Shown: piece after piece, positions 8,196-17,392 of the stretch
Numbering within the stretch: the first letter of the stretch is position 1
Layout of the letters: every line of letters starts with the position of its first letter
Assembly: GCF_038719015.1 (NCBI RefSeq)
Contig: NZ_CP152276.1
Coordinates: 2,027,501-2,091,500 of the forward strand
DNA length: 64,000 nt
From: Nguyenibacter vanlangensis
GTDB lineage: Bacteria; Pseudomonadota; Alphaproteobacteria; Acetobacterales; Acetobacteraceae
Direction of reading: 5' to 3'
The notes under the pieces: generated by a model
What the model saw: only the letters and a program-made list of their open reading frames with translations
What the model was told of the DNA's origin: nothing
The model's database searches: none
Made by a program: the position numbers and the translations under genes

Positions 8196-8773
8196 CAGCC
8201 ATTCTCCCCGGTCAGCAACGCCAGTTTAGTCATGAACAGTTCCGGCTGCCCGTCCGCCAGGATGGGCGCCGCATCGGACATGGCGTCGAGCATCCGCTCC
8301 AGCCAGTCCTGATCGCTTTTCGAAAAGTCGCCCAGCACATGCCCTGTCACGCGCTCCTTCGCGCCGGGATGGCCGATACCGATGCGAACCCGCCAGTAGT
8401 CCGGACTGCCCAGCATCCGATCCATCGAACGCAGACCGTTATGCCCCGCCGCCCCACCGCCGCGCTTCACCCGCACCCGTCCGGGCGGCAGGTCCAGCTC
8501 GTCATGGAAAGCGGTGATGGCTTCGACTGGAATCTTGTAGAACGCGGCGGCCTGCTGAACGCTTTCACCCGAAAGGTTCATGTAGGTCATGGGCTTGAGC
8601 AGCAGCATCCTGTGCGCGCCCACCCGCCCTTCGGCCACCTCGCCACGGAAACGCTTCCGCCATGGCGCAAAGCCATGGCGGGACGCGATCCGATCGACGG
8701 CCATGAAACCGACATTGTGCCGGTGCCGGCTCATTCCCGGCTCAGGATTTCCGAGCCCGGTCCAGAGCAGCAT
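8195..8773 (-). CDS. pth: Peptidyl-tRNA hydrolase
   Basis: This 192-residue enzyme cleaves the ester bond of peptidyl-tRNAs dropped from ribosomes. The catalytic histidine is H19 in RHRHNVGF, after GLGNPEPGM. The other conserved blocks are KPMTYMNLSGESV, FHDELDLPPGRVRVK and GGGAAGHNGLRS. It lies between rplY and ychF, the common bacterial order rplY-pth-ychF. Its stop overlaps the ychF start. Confidence 0.95.
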   Translation of the reverse strand: MLLWTGLGNPEPGMSRHRHNVGFMAVDRIASRHGFAPWRKRFRGEVAEGRVGAHRMLLLKPMTYMNLSGESVQQAAAFYKIPVEAITAFHDELDLPPGRVRVKRGGGAAGHNGLRSMDRMLGSPDYWRVRIGIGHPGAKERVTGHVLGDFSKSDQDWLERMLDAMSDAAPILADGQPELFMTKLALLTGENG

Positions 8774-8793
8774 GCCGTATTCCCTGTCCTAAA

Positions 8794-8828
8794 GCGTGCC
8801 GTGGCGGGACCGGCCGATCACGGCACGC
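8794..8828 (-). promoter_or_regulatory. Perfect 10-bp inverted repeat between rplY and pth
   Basis: GCGTGCCGTG (8794-8803) is the exact reverse complement of CACGGCACGC (8819-8828), giving a 10-bp stem with a 15-base loop in the rplY-pth transcript. Only a short T run (GCTTTAGG) follows on the minus strand. It may be an attenuator or processing hairpin that lets L25 outrun Pth, rather than a full terminator. Confidence 0.4.
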
Positions 8829-8915
8829 TCCATGTTGCTGCTTTACAGAGCATCCTCACGTGATGAGGCGTTTCCACCTTCATCACGATCTGCTCCACGG
8901 CCGTCCGGCCGGCGA

Positions 8916-9533
8916 TTATTTCTTCGCCGGGGTCGCCGCCGCGGCGGCCGGTTCCGCCGCCTCGTCGACGCTCGGCGCCGCGATGGTCGCGATCACGAAG
9001 TTCGGGATCTGCAGGACCGGCGTGGCGTTCTCGGTACCCTGCAGGTCGTCCCAGCGCACGTTGCCGTGGATGTCCAGTTGCGACAGGTCCACCGTGAAGG
9101 ACGACGGAATATTCGCCGGATCGACGCTGACATCCACCGTGTGGCGGACGATGTTCAGCACGCCGCCGCGCTTGATGCCGGGGGCCTTGTCTTCGCCGGT
9201 GAAGACGATCTGCACTTCGACATGCACTCGCTCGCCGGCCGCCAGGCGCTGGAAGTCCACATGGATCGGCTGATCGCTGACCGGATGGAGCTGGATCTCG
9301 CGCATCAGCGCATGAGTCGACGTGCCATCGACGGTGACGTCGTATACACGCGAACGCCAGCCGGCCTTGTGCATCTCGCGCATCACCAGGCGGGGGTCGA
9401 GCGCGATCAGAACGGCTTCCTGCTTCGCACCATAAATGACGGCCGGGACCTGACCGTCACGCCTCGTCGCACGCGCTGCCCCCTTACCAGCCTTCGCGCG
9501 CGAAGAAGCCTCGAGTTTCGTGAATTGGGTCAC
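8916..9533 (-). CDS. rplY: 50S ribosomal protein L25 (bL25, general stress protein Ctc form)
   Basis: This 205-residue protein is the long Ctc form of bL25, with the N-terminal 5S rRNA-binding domain ([20 protein letters not shown]) and the C-terminal beta domain ([24 protein letters not shown]). An Ala/Glu tail ends in PAKK. It binds 5S rRNA in the central protuberance. It starts with GTG, which has AGGAG seven bases upstream. A 9-bp inverted repeat lies in its leader. It is the first gene of the rplY-pth-ychF operon. Confidence 0.94.
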   Translation of the reverse strand: MTQFTKLEASSRAKAGKGAARATRRDGQVPAVIYGAKQEAVLIALDPRLVMREMHKAGWRSRVYDVTVDGTSTHALMREIQLHPVSDQPIHVDFQRLAAGERVHVEVQIVFTGEDKAPGIKRGGVLNIVRHTVDVSVDPANIPSSFTVDLSQLDIHGNVRWDDLQGTENATPVLQIPNFVIATIAAPSVDEAAEPAAAAATPAKK

Positions 9534-9554
9534 TTTACGCTCCTGAAAACCAAG

Positions 9555-9582
9555 CGCGCAGGCCTCCAGGGGTGCCTGCGCG
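9555..9582 (-). promoter_or_regulatory. Leader hairpin upstream of rplY
   Basis: CGCGCAGGC and GCCTGCGCG form a perfect 9-bp stem about 20 bases before the rplY GTG start and next to its AGGAG site. It could be a translational control hairpin for a ribosomal protein gene, or it could end the transcript of the upstream phosphatase gene. This is an inference from pairing alone. Confidence 0.35.
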
Positions 9583-9652
9583 AGCGCGGCGTGTAACGGA
9601 AAATGCGCGCCGACGCAAATCTTTCAGGCACGCGCCCAGCCGCAACGCGGGC

Positions 9653-10252
9653 TCAGCCCAGCTTGTCCAGACCCCACGGGGCCTTGCCGGTCGCATCGGA
9701 CGGTGTCACCCACAGCGGCGTGGCGTTAGGCAGGCGCACATTGGCCGGCAGGTTCATCGCCGCGCGCAGGGCACGGAACATCGCGCCATGGCAGACGATT
9801 AGCACGGGGCCCTCGCCGTCCAGCGCACGGTTCACCGCCGCCACGGCCCGGGCGCGCAGCGCGGCGAAGGGCTCGGCACCTTTCGGCGTGTACGCGCCGG
9901 CGATCCAGCTATCGTACCAGTCGCCCATCGGCTGGCCTTCCTGCTCGCCGAAACAGACTTCCTGCAGCCCCTCATCGACCACAACCGACAGCGGAGCCGC
10001 ACTCGATGTGGCCATCGCTTGGGCGACGATCTCGGCCGTGCGTAGCGCGCGAACCAGCGGCGACGATACGATGCGCGCCACCTTGGCGTAACGCGCCTCC
10101 TCACGCGCCAGCAGAGCACCCGCGTCCTCGGCCTGGGCGACGCCGCGCGCGTTCAAAGGAATGTCCGACCGCCCCTGCGAGAGCCCAGCGGCGTTCCAAT
10201 CCGTCTCGCCGTGGCGCAGATACCAGTACGGACGGGCGATCAGCTCGGTCAT
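9653..10252 (-). CDS. Histidine phosphatase family protein (phosphoglycerate mutase-like)
   Basis: The protein has 199 residues. The catalytic LRHGETDWN motif near the N-terminus (phospho-accepting His in RHG), the arginine in SSPLVRALRTAEI and the second catalytic histidine in VLIVCHGAMFRAL define the histidine phosphatase superfamily. The ATG at 10252 directly precedes the fold and has GAGGAG upstream; longer in-frame extension is Arg/Cys-rich and unlikely. Substrates range from phosphoglycerate to alpha-ribazole phosphate, so no specific role is assigned. It follows prs by about 80 bases on the same strand. Confidence 0.88.
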   Translation of the reverse strand: MTELIARPYWYLRHGETDWNAAGLSQGRSDIPLNARGVAQAEDAGALLAREEARYAKVARIVSSPLVRALRTAEIVAQAMATSSAAPLSVVVDEGLQEVCFGEQEGQPMGDWYDSWIAGAYTPKGAEPFAALRARAVAAVNRALDGEGPVLIVCHGAMFRALRAAMNLPANVRLPNATPLWVTPSDATGKAPWGLDKLG

Positions 10253-10331
10253 TCGGGGGCAGCTCCTCTCGGTTCGCTCCTCCCCGATAGGTCCATGCCT
10301 GGCCCGGGTCAATCCGTAGGAAAGCGCCGCC

Positions 10332-11312
10332 TCAGTCGAACAGCGACGAGACCGAACTTTCGTCCGATACCGCGCGCATGGCGCGCGACAGCAGGTTGGC
10401 CGTGCTGATCTGACGGATGTTCCCCGCACTTGCGACGGCTTCCGTCGCGGCGATGCTGTCGGTCAGGGTCAGCATCCGGATGGGCGAATCTGCGATGCGC
10501 CGCACCGCGCCGCCGGTCAGCACGCCATGGGTGACATAGGCCTCGACTGCGGCGGCGCCCTCTTTCATCAGCGCGGAGGCGGCATTGCACAACGAGCCGC
10601 CGCTATCGACGATATCGTCGATCATGACGCAATAGCGGCCCCGCACGTCGCCGATCACGTTCATGACCTCGGACACACCCGCGCGCTCGCGCCGCTTGTC
10701 GATGATCGCCAGGTCCACATTCAGCCGCTGCGCCAATTGCCGCGCACGGACCACGCCGCCCACGTCGGGCGATACGACCATCAGGTTCTGGAACCCGCCC
10801 GGGATTTCCAGCGGCGGCGCGATATAAGGCAGTGATCCCTGGTCGATGCGCCCCTTGATGTCACGGGTGAACAGCGGCGCCGCGTAGAGATTATCCACCG
10901 GAATGTCGAAGAAGCCCTGGATCTGCATCGCATGCAGATCCATGGTCAGGATCCGGTTCGCTCCGGCCTCGACCAGCAGGTTGGCCACCAGCTTGGCGCT
11001 GATCGGGGTACGCGGGCCGGATTTGCGATCCTGCCGGGCATAGCCGAAATAGGGCATCACCGCCGTGACACGCCGGGCCGACCCGCGGCGCAGCGCATCC
11101 AGCATGATCAGCAGTTCCATCAGATTGTCGTTGGTCGGCGAGCATGTGCTCTGAATCACGAACACGTCCTCGCCCCGGACATTCTCGTGGATCTCGACGA
11201 AGACCTCCATATCCGCGAAGCGGCGCACGGATACGTTGCACAGCGGCATGCGCAACTCGGCAGCAACCTTCTCGGCGAGAGGCAGGTTGCTGTTGCAGGC
11301 GACGATCTTCAT
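10332..11312 (-). CDS. prs: Ribose-phosphate pyrophosphokinase
   Basis: This 326-residue enzyme makes PRPP from ribose 5-phosphate and ATP, feeding purine, pyrimidine, NAD, His and Trp synthesis. Conserved parts are the flexible loop [17 protein letters not shown], the metal site [13 protein letters not shown], the [13 protein letters not shown] block and the PRPP loop [12 protein letters not shown]. It lies downstream of the lgt-to-lipoprotein block on the same strand. Confidence 0.96.
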   Translation of the reverse strand: MKIVACNSNLPLAEKVAAELRMPLCNVSVRRFADMEVFVEIHENVRGEDVFVIQSTCSPTNDNLMELLIMLDALRRGSARRVTAVMPYFGYARQDRKSGPRTPISAKLVANLLVEAGANRILTMDLHAMQIQGFFDIPVDNLYAAPLFTRDIKGRIDQGSLPYIAPPLEIPGGFQNLMVVSPDVGGVVRARQLAQRLNVDLAIIDKRRERAGVSEVMNVIGDVRGRYCVMIDDIVDSGGSLCNAASALMKEGAAAVEAYVTHGVLTGGAVRRIADSPIRMLTLTDSIAATEAVASAGNIRQISTANLLSRAMRAVSDESSVSSLFD

Positions 11313-11424
11313 CTGGCGACGCTCTCCCCCGGGGCGGTCTCATGGGCTGGCGGCGCGGGTATTAGCAATCGCGCCCGCCTCTGTCATCCGTCTGCCGCAA
11401 CGGTCCTGCGCGCCGAACGTTTCC

Positions 11425-11442
11425 GCCCGCGCGACAGCGGGC
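11425..11442 (-). terminator. Short hairpin just after the lipoprotein gene
   Basis: GCCCGC and GCGGGC pair across a six-base loop immediately after the lipoprotein stop, but no T tract follows. A weak terminator or 3'-end stabilising stem is possible. Confidence 0.3.
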
Positions 11443-12417
11443 TCATTGTTGCAAATCCGCTACAGGCGTGCCCGAGCCGTTCGCGGCTCCACCGACGGGC
11501 ATCGGCAGCGGCACGTTGTTCCGCCCCGAATAGCGCGAAACCACCTGCCGCACCCCGCCGGCCGCCTCCTGCGCCGCGACCATGGCTACCTCGCCCCAAT
11601 GCCCGTCCAGCGCGTGGGCGTCGATATCGTGCAATTGCGTCGCCGCCCCGGCTTCCTTGCCCGCCTGATCCACCACCCGCCAGACCAGTTGCATATGCTG
11701 CTGCTTCTGCCCGGATGCGCCCGGCGGCACGTCGGAAACCGATACGGCGCAGGACACGGTGAAATCGGCATCGCGCGGCGAGGCCTGCACGGCGTTCTCG
11801 GCATCGCCCAGAGCGCGTATGAAGGCTTGGCCCAGCGCGCTGTCGCCATCGCCCGGCGCGCCATGCACGCCGGCGAAATAGATCCGTGCCGCCCGGTGCT
11901 TCAGGCTGCGCGGATCCTGGGCCATCTGCGCCGCCTGGATCCCGGTCAGGGCCGCGGCAATTCCGGGCGCTGCCTGCTCTGCCGCCCGACGCAGCGTCGC
12001 CGGAGCACCGACCGCCCAGACCGTGGCCGGTATGGGGTCGCCGGCCTCGGCACTGCGCACCCGGCCATCGGGCATCATCACGCTATAGGTCGGCACCACG
12101 TCCTGGCCCCGAGCCTCCGCCCCCAGGCGCAGCCACCAGTCCCCCTTGCGCGCGGGCTGCGCCATGGCCGGCACCGTCTGGTCCAGCAGCGCTGCCGCCA
12201 CGTCGCGGCTCCATGCCTGGGCCGCCGCCTGCGGCAACAGGGCCGAAGGCGGCACAGGCACCGCCAGGCGCGCGGGCGGCGGACTGCCTGCCAGCGACCG
12301 CCCCTCGCGCCCCGGATCACGAAACGGATGCGGAACGTCCAGGCATCCGGACAGCAGGCCGACACCGGCCATGGCCACCAGCGCGGCCATATGGCGAAGA
12401 ACGGGGATACGCATCAT
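11443..12417 (-). CDS. Predicted lipoprotein of unknown function
   Basis: This 324-residue protein carries a lipoprotein signal peptide with lipobox LLSGC (Cys at about 25), so it should be lipidated and exported. The mature part is Ala/Pro-rich. It contains WWLRLGAEARG and a C-terminal VVSRYSGRNNVPLP motif, but I do not recognise a family. Its ATG overlaps the pgeF stop (ATGA), so it is probably the last gene of the hldD/lgt-methyltransferase-pgeF operon. The upstream neighbour Lgt is the enzyme that would lipidate it. Confidence 0.75.
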   Translation of the reverse strand: MMRIPVLRHMAALVAMAGVGLLSGCLDVPHPFRDPGREGRSLAGSPPPARLAVPVPPSALLPQAAAQAWSRDVAAALLDQTVPAMAQPARKGDWWLRLGAEARGQDVVPTYSVMMPDGRVRSAEAGDPIPATVWAVGAPATLRRAAEQAAPGIAAALTGIQAAQMAQDPRSLKHRAARIYFAGVHGAPGDGDSALGQAFIRALGDAENAVQASPRDADFTVSCAVSVSDVPPGASGQKQQHMQLVWRVVDQAGKEAGAATQLHDIDAHALDGHWGEVAMVAAQEAAGGVRQVVSRYSGRNNVPLPMPVGGAANGSGTPVADLQQ

Positions 12418-13259
12418 GCGCCGCTTGTAGCACCGGCCCGGGCGATCGCCGAAATCTGATGCCCAATCGGCCCGCCACCCGCCAAAGTACGCCGCCGATG
12501 ACTGAAGAAACGCCGCGTATCGCCCAGCGTATCCACACTAAGCGCTATTGCCCGGCCGATCCCGGCGCGCCGCAGCCGTGCCACGCAATAGCCGGCCAGG
12601 TCGAACTGGTAATGTTCCGCGCGCCGCCCACCGGCAAAGAAAGCTTCGGCATCCGGGTCCTCCGCCAGCGCCCGGGCGCGCATGTCGGCTCCGACCTCGT
12701 AGCTCTGCTGCCCGATGCAGGGTCCCACGACCGCCCGGACCGTCACCGCTGGCGCCCCCAGCCGGGCCATCGCCGCCAGCGTGGCCTCCAGCACGCCCCC
12801 CACCGCGCCGCGCCAGCCGGCATGGGCCGCGCCGACCACACCGCCATCCTCGGCCGCGAACAATACCGGTCCGCAATCGGCGGTGATCACCCCCAGCGCC
12901 ACCCCCGGCCGGTCGGTGACCAGCGCGTCGGCCTGCGGCGCGGCGCCAGCCTCCCAGGGACTGGTCACGACCGCCACGCCGTCGCCATGCACCTGGGTCA
13001 CTCCCAGCAGGTATTCCGGACGCACCCCCATGACGGTCGCGATCCGGCGGCGGTTTTCGGCCAGCGCCTGGGGCGTATCGCCCGAACGGGTGGAACAGTT
13101 CAGGCTTTCGTACGGGCCCTGCGATACGCCCCCAAGCCGGGTGAAGAACCCGTGCGGTACATCACCCAGCAAGGCGTGACGCAGGACGGCCTCGGGCGGA
13201 ATCGCGTCCGTCCCCATCGGGCCCGATCCCCCGGCGTGATCCTGCCTGTCCTTATTCAT
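12414..13259 (-). CDS. pgeF: Peptidoglycan editing factor PgeF (YfiH/laccase-domain family)
   Basis: The protein has 281 residues of the multicopper polyphenol oxidase-like (DUF152) family. PgeF removes wrongly incorporated L-Ser-containing muropeptide precursors; the family has also been described as purine nucleoside phosphorylase-like. Conserved metal-site blocks are HGFFTRLGGVS, TQVHGDGV, ITADCGPVLFA and GAAHAGWRGAVGG, with the C-terminal CVVGPCIGQQSYEVG-type region. It overlaps the methyltransferase stop by eight bases and the lipoprotein start by four, so translation is coupled. Confidence 0.9.
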   Translation of the reverse strand: MNKDRQDHAGGSGPMGTDAIPPEAVLRHALLGDVPHGFFTRLGGVSQGPYESLNCSTRSGDTPQALAENRRRIATVMGVRPEYLLGVTQVHGDGVAVVTSPWEAGAAPQADALVTDRPGVALGVITADCGPVLFAAEDGGVVGAAHAGWRGAVGGVLEATLAAMARLGAPAVTVRAVVGPCIGQQSYEVGADMRARALAEDPDAEAFFAGGRRAEHYQFDLAGYCVARLRRAGIGRAIALSVDTLGDTRRFFSHRRRTLAGGGPIGHQISAIARAGATSGA

Positions 13260-14289
13260 GCGCCTGAAATCCCGGTGGCGCCGGCAGTCCGGGCGATGTC
13301 AGGGCCAGCACCTTGAACAGGCGCCCCATCCTGTCCGGCGCGGCCAAGCGCTGCGCGGCGTCGCGAATGGCATGCGCCTCGGCGGCCGCGCGGCCGCGTG
13401 CCAATTGCTCGGCCCGCGCGAACAGCCCCAACCCGGCCAGGAAAGCCCCCTGCGTCACACTGCCATGGCAGAGCGCGCCCCCTTGGCGCGCCGCCGCGGC
13501 GAATGCCGCGAAATCGACATGGGCGGTCAGGTCCGCCTGCCCCGGATCGGCCAGCGGCCAAGCGGGCTGGCCGTCCCGCAGCGCCTGCAGCGTGTCGCCC
13601 CAGATCGCACCGTCATAGCCGTAATCGATGAACAGCCCGGCACCCGGCGCATGCGACAGCCGCGCCGCCACGCTTTCCGCCACCGCCAGCGCTTCGGGGC
13701 AAAATTCCAGGATCTCGCCCAGGGGCACGGGCCGGTCGAACAGTTCGCCCACCGCAGCCCCCCAGGGCACGTCATGGGCGCGTACGGTCACGAATCCGAC
13801 CCCCTGCACAAAGCGTTCGTCCCATCCGTCCGCGGTCCGGACGAACTGGCGGATCGGCAATGCGTCCAGGAACTCGTTGGCCAGCAGGATCGACGGCCCC
13901 TCGGGCACATCCGCAAGGCGCGCGTGCCAGGCGACGGGCCACGCCCCGCGCCCGGCCAGCGCCGCGTGCTGCACCGCGCGCAGGCGGGGCGACTGCTCCA
14001 GCAGATGCACGCGCGCCGCCTGATGGCAATCGGGCGCCACCCTTGCCAGCAGGCGCAGCATGTCGGCCATCAGGGTTCCGCGCCCCGGCCCGGCCTCGAT
14101 CAGACGGAACGGCGCCGGGCGGCCCATCGCCTGCCAGGTGACGGCCACCCAGGCCCCCAAGATCTCGCCAAAGATCTGCGAGATCTCGGGCGCGGTAACG
14201 AAATCGGCGAACGGATCGCGCCCGGCATAATAGGTCGCGTTGGCCCGCGCCATGAAACGATCCAGCCGTTCGGGCTTATCCGTGCTCAC
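13252..14289 (-). CDS. MidA/NDUFAF7-like class I SAM-dependent methyltransferase
   Basis: This 345-residue protein belongs to the DUF185/MidA family, whose eukaryotic member NDUFAF7 dimethylates an arginine of complex I subunit NDUFS2. Family signatures are the early YYAGRDPFADFVTAPEISQ-type block, the SAM-binding LIEAGPGRGTLMADML, LLANEFLDALPIRQF and GLFIDYGY. The start is a GTG inside the lgt stop (GTGA overlap); the open frame extends upstream only in the lgt sequence. A role in respiratory complex I assembly is inferred from the family. Confidence 0.88.
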   Translation of the reverse strand: MSTDKPERLDRFMARANATYYAGRDPFADFVTAPEISQIFGEILGAWVAVTWQAMGRPAPFRLIEAGPGRGTLMADMLRLLARVAPDCHQAARVHLLEQSPRLRAVQHAALAGRGAWPVAWHARLADVPEGPSILLANEFLDALPIRQFVRTADGWDERFVQGVGFVTVRAHDVPWGAAVGELFDRPVPLGEILEFCPEALAVAESVAARLSHAPGAGLFIDYGYDGAIWGDTLQALRDGQPAWPLADPGQADLTAHVDFAAFAAAARQGGALCHGSVTQGAFLAGLGLFARAEQLARGRAAAEAHAIRDAAQRLAAPDRMGRLFKVLALTSPGLPAPPGFQAHE

Positions 14290-15131
14290 GGGCGTTTGGA
14301 CTCCGTATCGACCGGCATCAGCAGAGTCTGCGGCGGCCGGCGCATCGCCTGCAGCATCAGCCCCGCGCCGGCAATCGCCATAGGAATGCACAGGATCTGC
14401 CCCATGGTGGTGCCGAACGGCAGAAACCCGATAAAGGCATCCGGCTCGCGGAAACATTCACAGATGCTGCGCGCCACGGCATAGCCGAACAGGAACAGTC
14501 CGGACAGGAAGCCCGGCCGCTCACGGATCGACTGCTGGCGCGACACCACCCACATCATCGCGAACAGCACCAGCCCTTCCAGCAGCGCCTCGTAGAGTTC
14601 GGACGGATGCCGCGGCTGGGGGCCGGCCTGAGGAAAGACCATCGCCCAGGGCAGGCCGGACGGCGCCGGGCGCCCCCACAATTCCCCGTTGATGAAGTTG
14701 GCGATGCGCCCCAGCCCCAGCCCGATCGGCACGACGACCGTCACCCGGTCGGAAAACGCCAGGAAACTCAGTTTATTGCTCCAAGAAAACAGCGCCAGCG
14801 CCACCACGACGCCAAGCGCCCCGCCATGGAAGGACATTCCCCCACGCCAGACTTCCACCACCGCCATCGGATGCGCGAGATACAGCGATGGCTGATAGAA
14901 CAGGATATAGCCCAGCCGCCCCCCCAGCACGACACCCAGCGTCGCCCAGGTCAGGAAATCGTCGACCTGCAGCGCGGTCGCCGCACGGGGCGACAATCCC
15001 GCCAGGCGGCGCACCAGCCGCCAGCCGACCAGCAGCGCGGTGATATAGGCCATGGCATACCAGCGAATGGCCAGCGGCCCCACATGCACCATGACCGGAT
15101 CGAATTGCGGAAATATCAGGACGGGCAGCAT
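14286..15131 (-). CDS. lgt: Prolipoprotein diacylglyceryl transferase
   Basis: The 281-residue inner-membrane enzyme transfers diacylglycerol from phosphatidylglycerol to the lipobox cysteine of prolipoproteins. Seven or so membrane segments are visible. The signature GLGLGRIANFINGELWGRP and the conserved RGGMSFHGG motif are present. The order hldD-lgt-methyltransferase-pgeF-lipoprotein is continuous on the minus strand. Confidence 0.95.
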   Translation of the reverse strand: MLPVLIFPQFDPVMVHVGPLAIRWYAMAYITALLVGWRLVRRLAGLSPRAATALQVDDFLTWATLGVVLGGRLGYILFYQPSLYLAHPMAVVEVWRGGMSFHGGALGVVVALALFSWSNKLSFLAFSDRVTVVVPIGLGLGRIANFINGELWGRPAPSGLPWAMVFPQAGPQPRHPSELYEALLEGLVLFAMMWVVSRQQSIRERPGFLSGLFLFGYAVARSICECFREPDAFIGFLPFGTTMGQILCIPMAIAGAGLMLQAMRRPPQTLLMPVDTESKRP

Positions 15132-15207
15132 GCAGCGTCTTTCTGCTACGAAATGGCGTTACGAAACGGCGTCGGGGCGGCCAGGGACGAGCGGGCCGGA
15201 CGATGCG

Positions 15208-16188
15208 TCACAGATACGGGTCGGGCGCGGCCAAGTAATCCCGCACGTACCGGCGGACCCCGTCTTCCAGCGTCGTGAACGGCCGTCCATAGCCCGCCGC
15301 CCGCAGGCGCGTCATGTCCGCGCGGGTATAGGATTGATACTGTCCCCGCAAATTGGCGGGCATGTCGATGAATTCTACCTGCCTTGGCACACCCATGGCG
15401 TCGCACACCGCATGGGCCAGGTCCAGATAGGTCCGTGCCACCCCGGTCCCGCAATTGAACAGCCCGCTGACCCGCGGGTTGTCCAGCAGCCACAGCATCA
15501 CGTCCACCACGTCGCCGACCCAGATGAAGTCCCGCGCCTGCGCTCCGTCCGCCAATTTCCGCACATCTGACCGGAACAGCCGCGCCGGCAAGCCCCGACT
15601 GACCTCGTCATATTTCACCTTCACGACCGAGATCATCTTGCCCTTGTGGTATTCGTTCGGGCCGAAGACGTTGAAGAATTTCAGCCCCGCCCATTGCGGC
15701 GGCGCGGCCTCGCCCCGCGCCAGTCGCGCCATTACCTGCCGATCGAATACATGCTTCGACCAGCCATACAGGTTCAGCGGCCGCAGGGAGTCCAGCATTG
15801 CGGGATCGTCGGAAAACAGTTCCGACCGGTCGGCGGCGCCATAGGTCGCAGCCGATGACGCATAGATGAAGCGCGCACCGTACCGCACGCACCACGCCCA
15901 TAAGCGCGCCGACAGGTCAATATTGGTGCGCCAGATCAGGTCTCCGTCACGCGCGGTCGTCTCGCTAATCGCGCCCAAATGGAACACAGCCGTCACGGCC
16001 GGGTGGCCGGCCAGGAAATCGTCCAGAGCCTCGGGCGCAAGCAGCCGCTCGGGGGCATGGCGCGCGATATTGCGCCATTTCCCTTCCGCACCCAGCCAGT
16101 CGACGATGACCGTCTCCTCGCCCCGCGCCCGAAGCGCCGCATGCAGACATGAGCCGATGAACCCGGCTCCACCGGTGATGATGATCAT
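15208..16188 (-). CDS. hldD: ADP-glyceromanno-heptose 6-epimerase
   Basis: The 326-residue extended short-chain dehydrogenase has the NADP-binding ITGGAGFIGS at the N-terminus, the Ser/Tyr/Lys catalytic set with YASSAATYG and LYGWSKHVFD (YxxxK), and the HldD-specific LKFFNVFGPNEYHKGKM. It converts ADP-D-glycero- to ADP-L-glycero-D-manno-heptose for the lipopolysaccharide inner core. I chose the ATG at 16188, which begins the Rossmann strand. A 16-bp perfect palindrome covers its ribosome-binding region. Confidence 0.94.
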   Translation of the reverse strand: MIIITGGAGFIGSCLHAALRARGEETVIVDWLGAEGKWRNIARHAPERLLAPEALDDFLAGHPAVTAVFHLGAISETTARDGDLIWRTNIDLSARLWAWCVRYGARFIYASSAATYGAADRSELFSDDPAMLDSLRPLNLYGWSKHVFDRQVMARLARGEAAPPQWAGLKFFNVFGPNEYHKGKMISVVKVKYDEVSRGLPARLFRSDVRKLADGAQARDFIWVGDVVDVMLWLLDNPRVSGLFNCGTGVARTYLDLAHAVCDAMGVPRQVEFIDMPANLRGQYQSYTRADMTRLRAAGYGRPFTTLEDGVRRYVRDYLAAPDPYL

Positions 16189-16191
16189 GAC

Positions 16192-16207
16192 CTGCTCTAT
16201 AGAGCAG
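16192..16207. promoter_or_regulatory. 16-bp perfect palindrome at the hldD start
   Basis: CTGCTCTATAGAGCAG is self-complementary. It lies three bases before the hldD ATG and includes the only purine-rich (GAGCAGG) ribosome site, within the hldD-ubiK divergent region. It may be a protein operator or a small mRNA hairpin controlling hldD translation. Confidence 0.45.
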
Positions 16208-16364
16208 TTCGCTGCGCGATCGAAGACCCGCGACGTCCCATGCCACCGGCCCGCCGTTTGCCGGATGGCCATCGTAGGCCGGAATGTCTATATGCTGCCA
16301 GATGCACCGCCGGGCGGCCTTGTCCAATCCGGCCACCACCCACCCTGGAACAGGAGGCTCCGCC

Positions 16365-16688
16365 ATGCCCGACAGGCCCCGTATCTTCGACGATCTCGCT
16401 GGCGTTGCCGGCGGCGCCTTCTCGGCGCTGGCTGGACTGCGGGAAGAAATCGGCGCCATCGTTCGAGCCCGCGTCGACGAGGTCCTTTCGACGCTGAACC
16501 TGGTCCGGCGAGAAGATTTCGAGGTGGTGCGCGAATTGGCCGGCCGGGCACGCTCGGCGCAGGAGGAGGCAGATGCCCGCCTCGCGGCGCTCGAGGCCCG
16601 AATCGTGGCCCTTGAAGCTCAACCCGGCACGCCCCCCTTTCCGCCCTCCATGCCCGGCGAAACGAACCCGACAGCCAACCCGTTCTGA
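16365..16688 (+). CDS. ubiK: Accessory factor UbiK family protein
   Basis: The protein is 107 residues, with the BMFP/YqiC fold: an N-terminal amphipathic helix (IFDDLAGVAGGAFSALAGL) and a C-terminal coiled coil (about 45-85) starting at VRREDFEVVRELA. UbiK (YqiC) binds lipids and helps the soluble Ubi complex make ubiquinone. The ATG at 16365 follows AGGAGG. It is divergent from hldD. Confidence 0.85.
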   Translation: MPDRPRIFDDLAGVAGGAFSALAGLREEIGAIVRARVDEVLSTLNLVRREDFEVVRELAGRARSAQEEADARLAALEARIVALEAQPGTPPFPPSMPGETNPTANPF

Positions 16689-16888
16689 AGCCGAACGAAA
16701 CGCAAAAAAATCCGCAGGACGGCACGCCCGCGTCCGCGTGACTCTTGCCAGTCTGCCCGAACCGCCCATAGGGTTGAAATGTGGCCGCGTTCTCACCCGT
16801 GGCGGGAACGGCCAGCGGCCCGCTTACGCAGACGTCCGGGGTCCGGTGCGCGACGCCGGCCTCCCTCCACGGCTCAGGGGAGTCCCAT

Positions 16889-17392
16889 ATGCCTGCTCTC
16901 ACGCCCTCCTCTCCCTCCCAGGACTCCAACCCGCTCGATCTCATGGAACAGATCGTCGGCGGCTATGAATGGGCGTTCGAACGCCGCAACGATTCCGAAA
17001 TGGCCGCCGAGGCCCCCGGAAAATGGTGCGATTATGGTCTATATTTTTCCTGGTCGCGCGAAGTCAGCGCGATGCATTTCACCTGCACATTTGACCTGAA
17101 GGTCCCAACGCAGCAACGCCGGGCCTTGTTCGAACTGGTCGCCCTGGCCAATGAGCGACTGTGGATCGGCCATTTCGGCATGGATCTTGAGAGCGGCATG
17201 CCGCTGTTCCGCCACGCGGTCCTACTGCGTGGCGCCCCCGGCGCATCGATGGAAAGTCTCGAGGACATGGTCGATATCGCCATTACCGAGTGCGAGCGCT
17301 TCTACCCCGCCTTCCAGTTCGTGCTGTGGGGCGGCAAGACCCCTGCGGAGGCGCTGGAGGCCGCGATGCTGGATTGCGCGGGCGAGGCGTGA
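16889..17392 (+). CDS. YbjN domain-containing protein
   Basis: The 167-residue cytosolic protein matches the YbjN family commonly found immediately before proC in Alphaproteobacteria. Visible conserved parts are YGLYFSWSREVSAMHFTCTFD and the late CERFYPAFQFVLWGGKTP. The ATG at 16889 follows AGGGGAG. YbjN proteins resemble type III secretion chaperone folds and have been tied to motility and stress, but the biochemical role is not established. Its stop overlaps the GTG of proC. Confidence 0.85.
   Translation: MPALTPSSPSQDSNPLDLMEQIVGGYEWAFERRNDSEMAAEAPGKWCDYGLYFSWSREVSAMHFTCTFDLKVPTQQRRALFELVALANERLWIGHFGMDLESGMPLFRHAVLLRGAPGASMESLEDMVDIAITECERFYPAFQFVLWGGKTPAEALEAAMLDCAGEA

Noticed and set aside
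6489..8312. A 607-codon open frame antisense to proA/ychF
   Set aside because: Spans two certain genes in reverse and has shadow-like composition.
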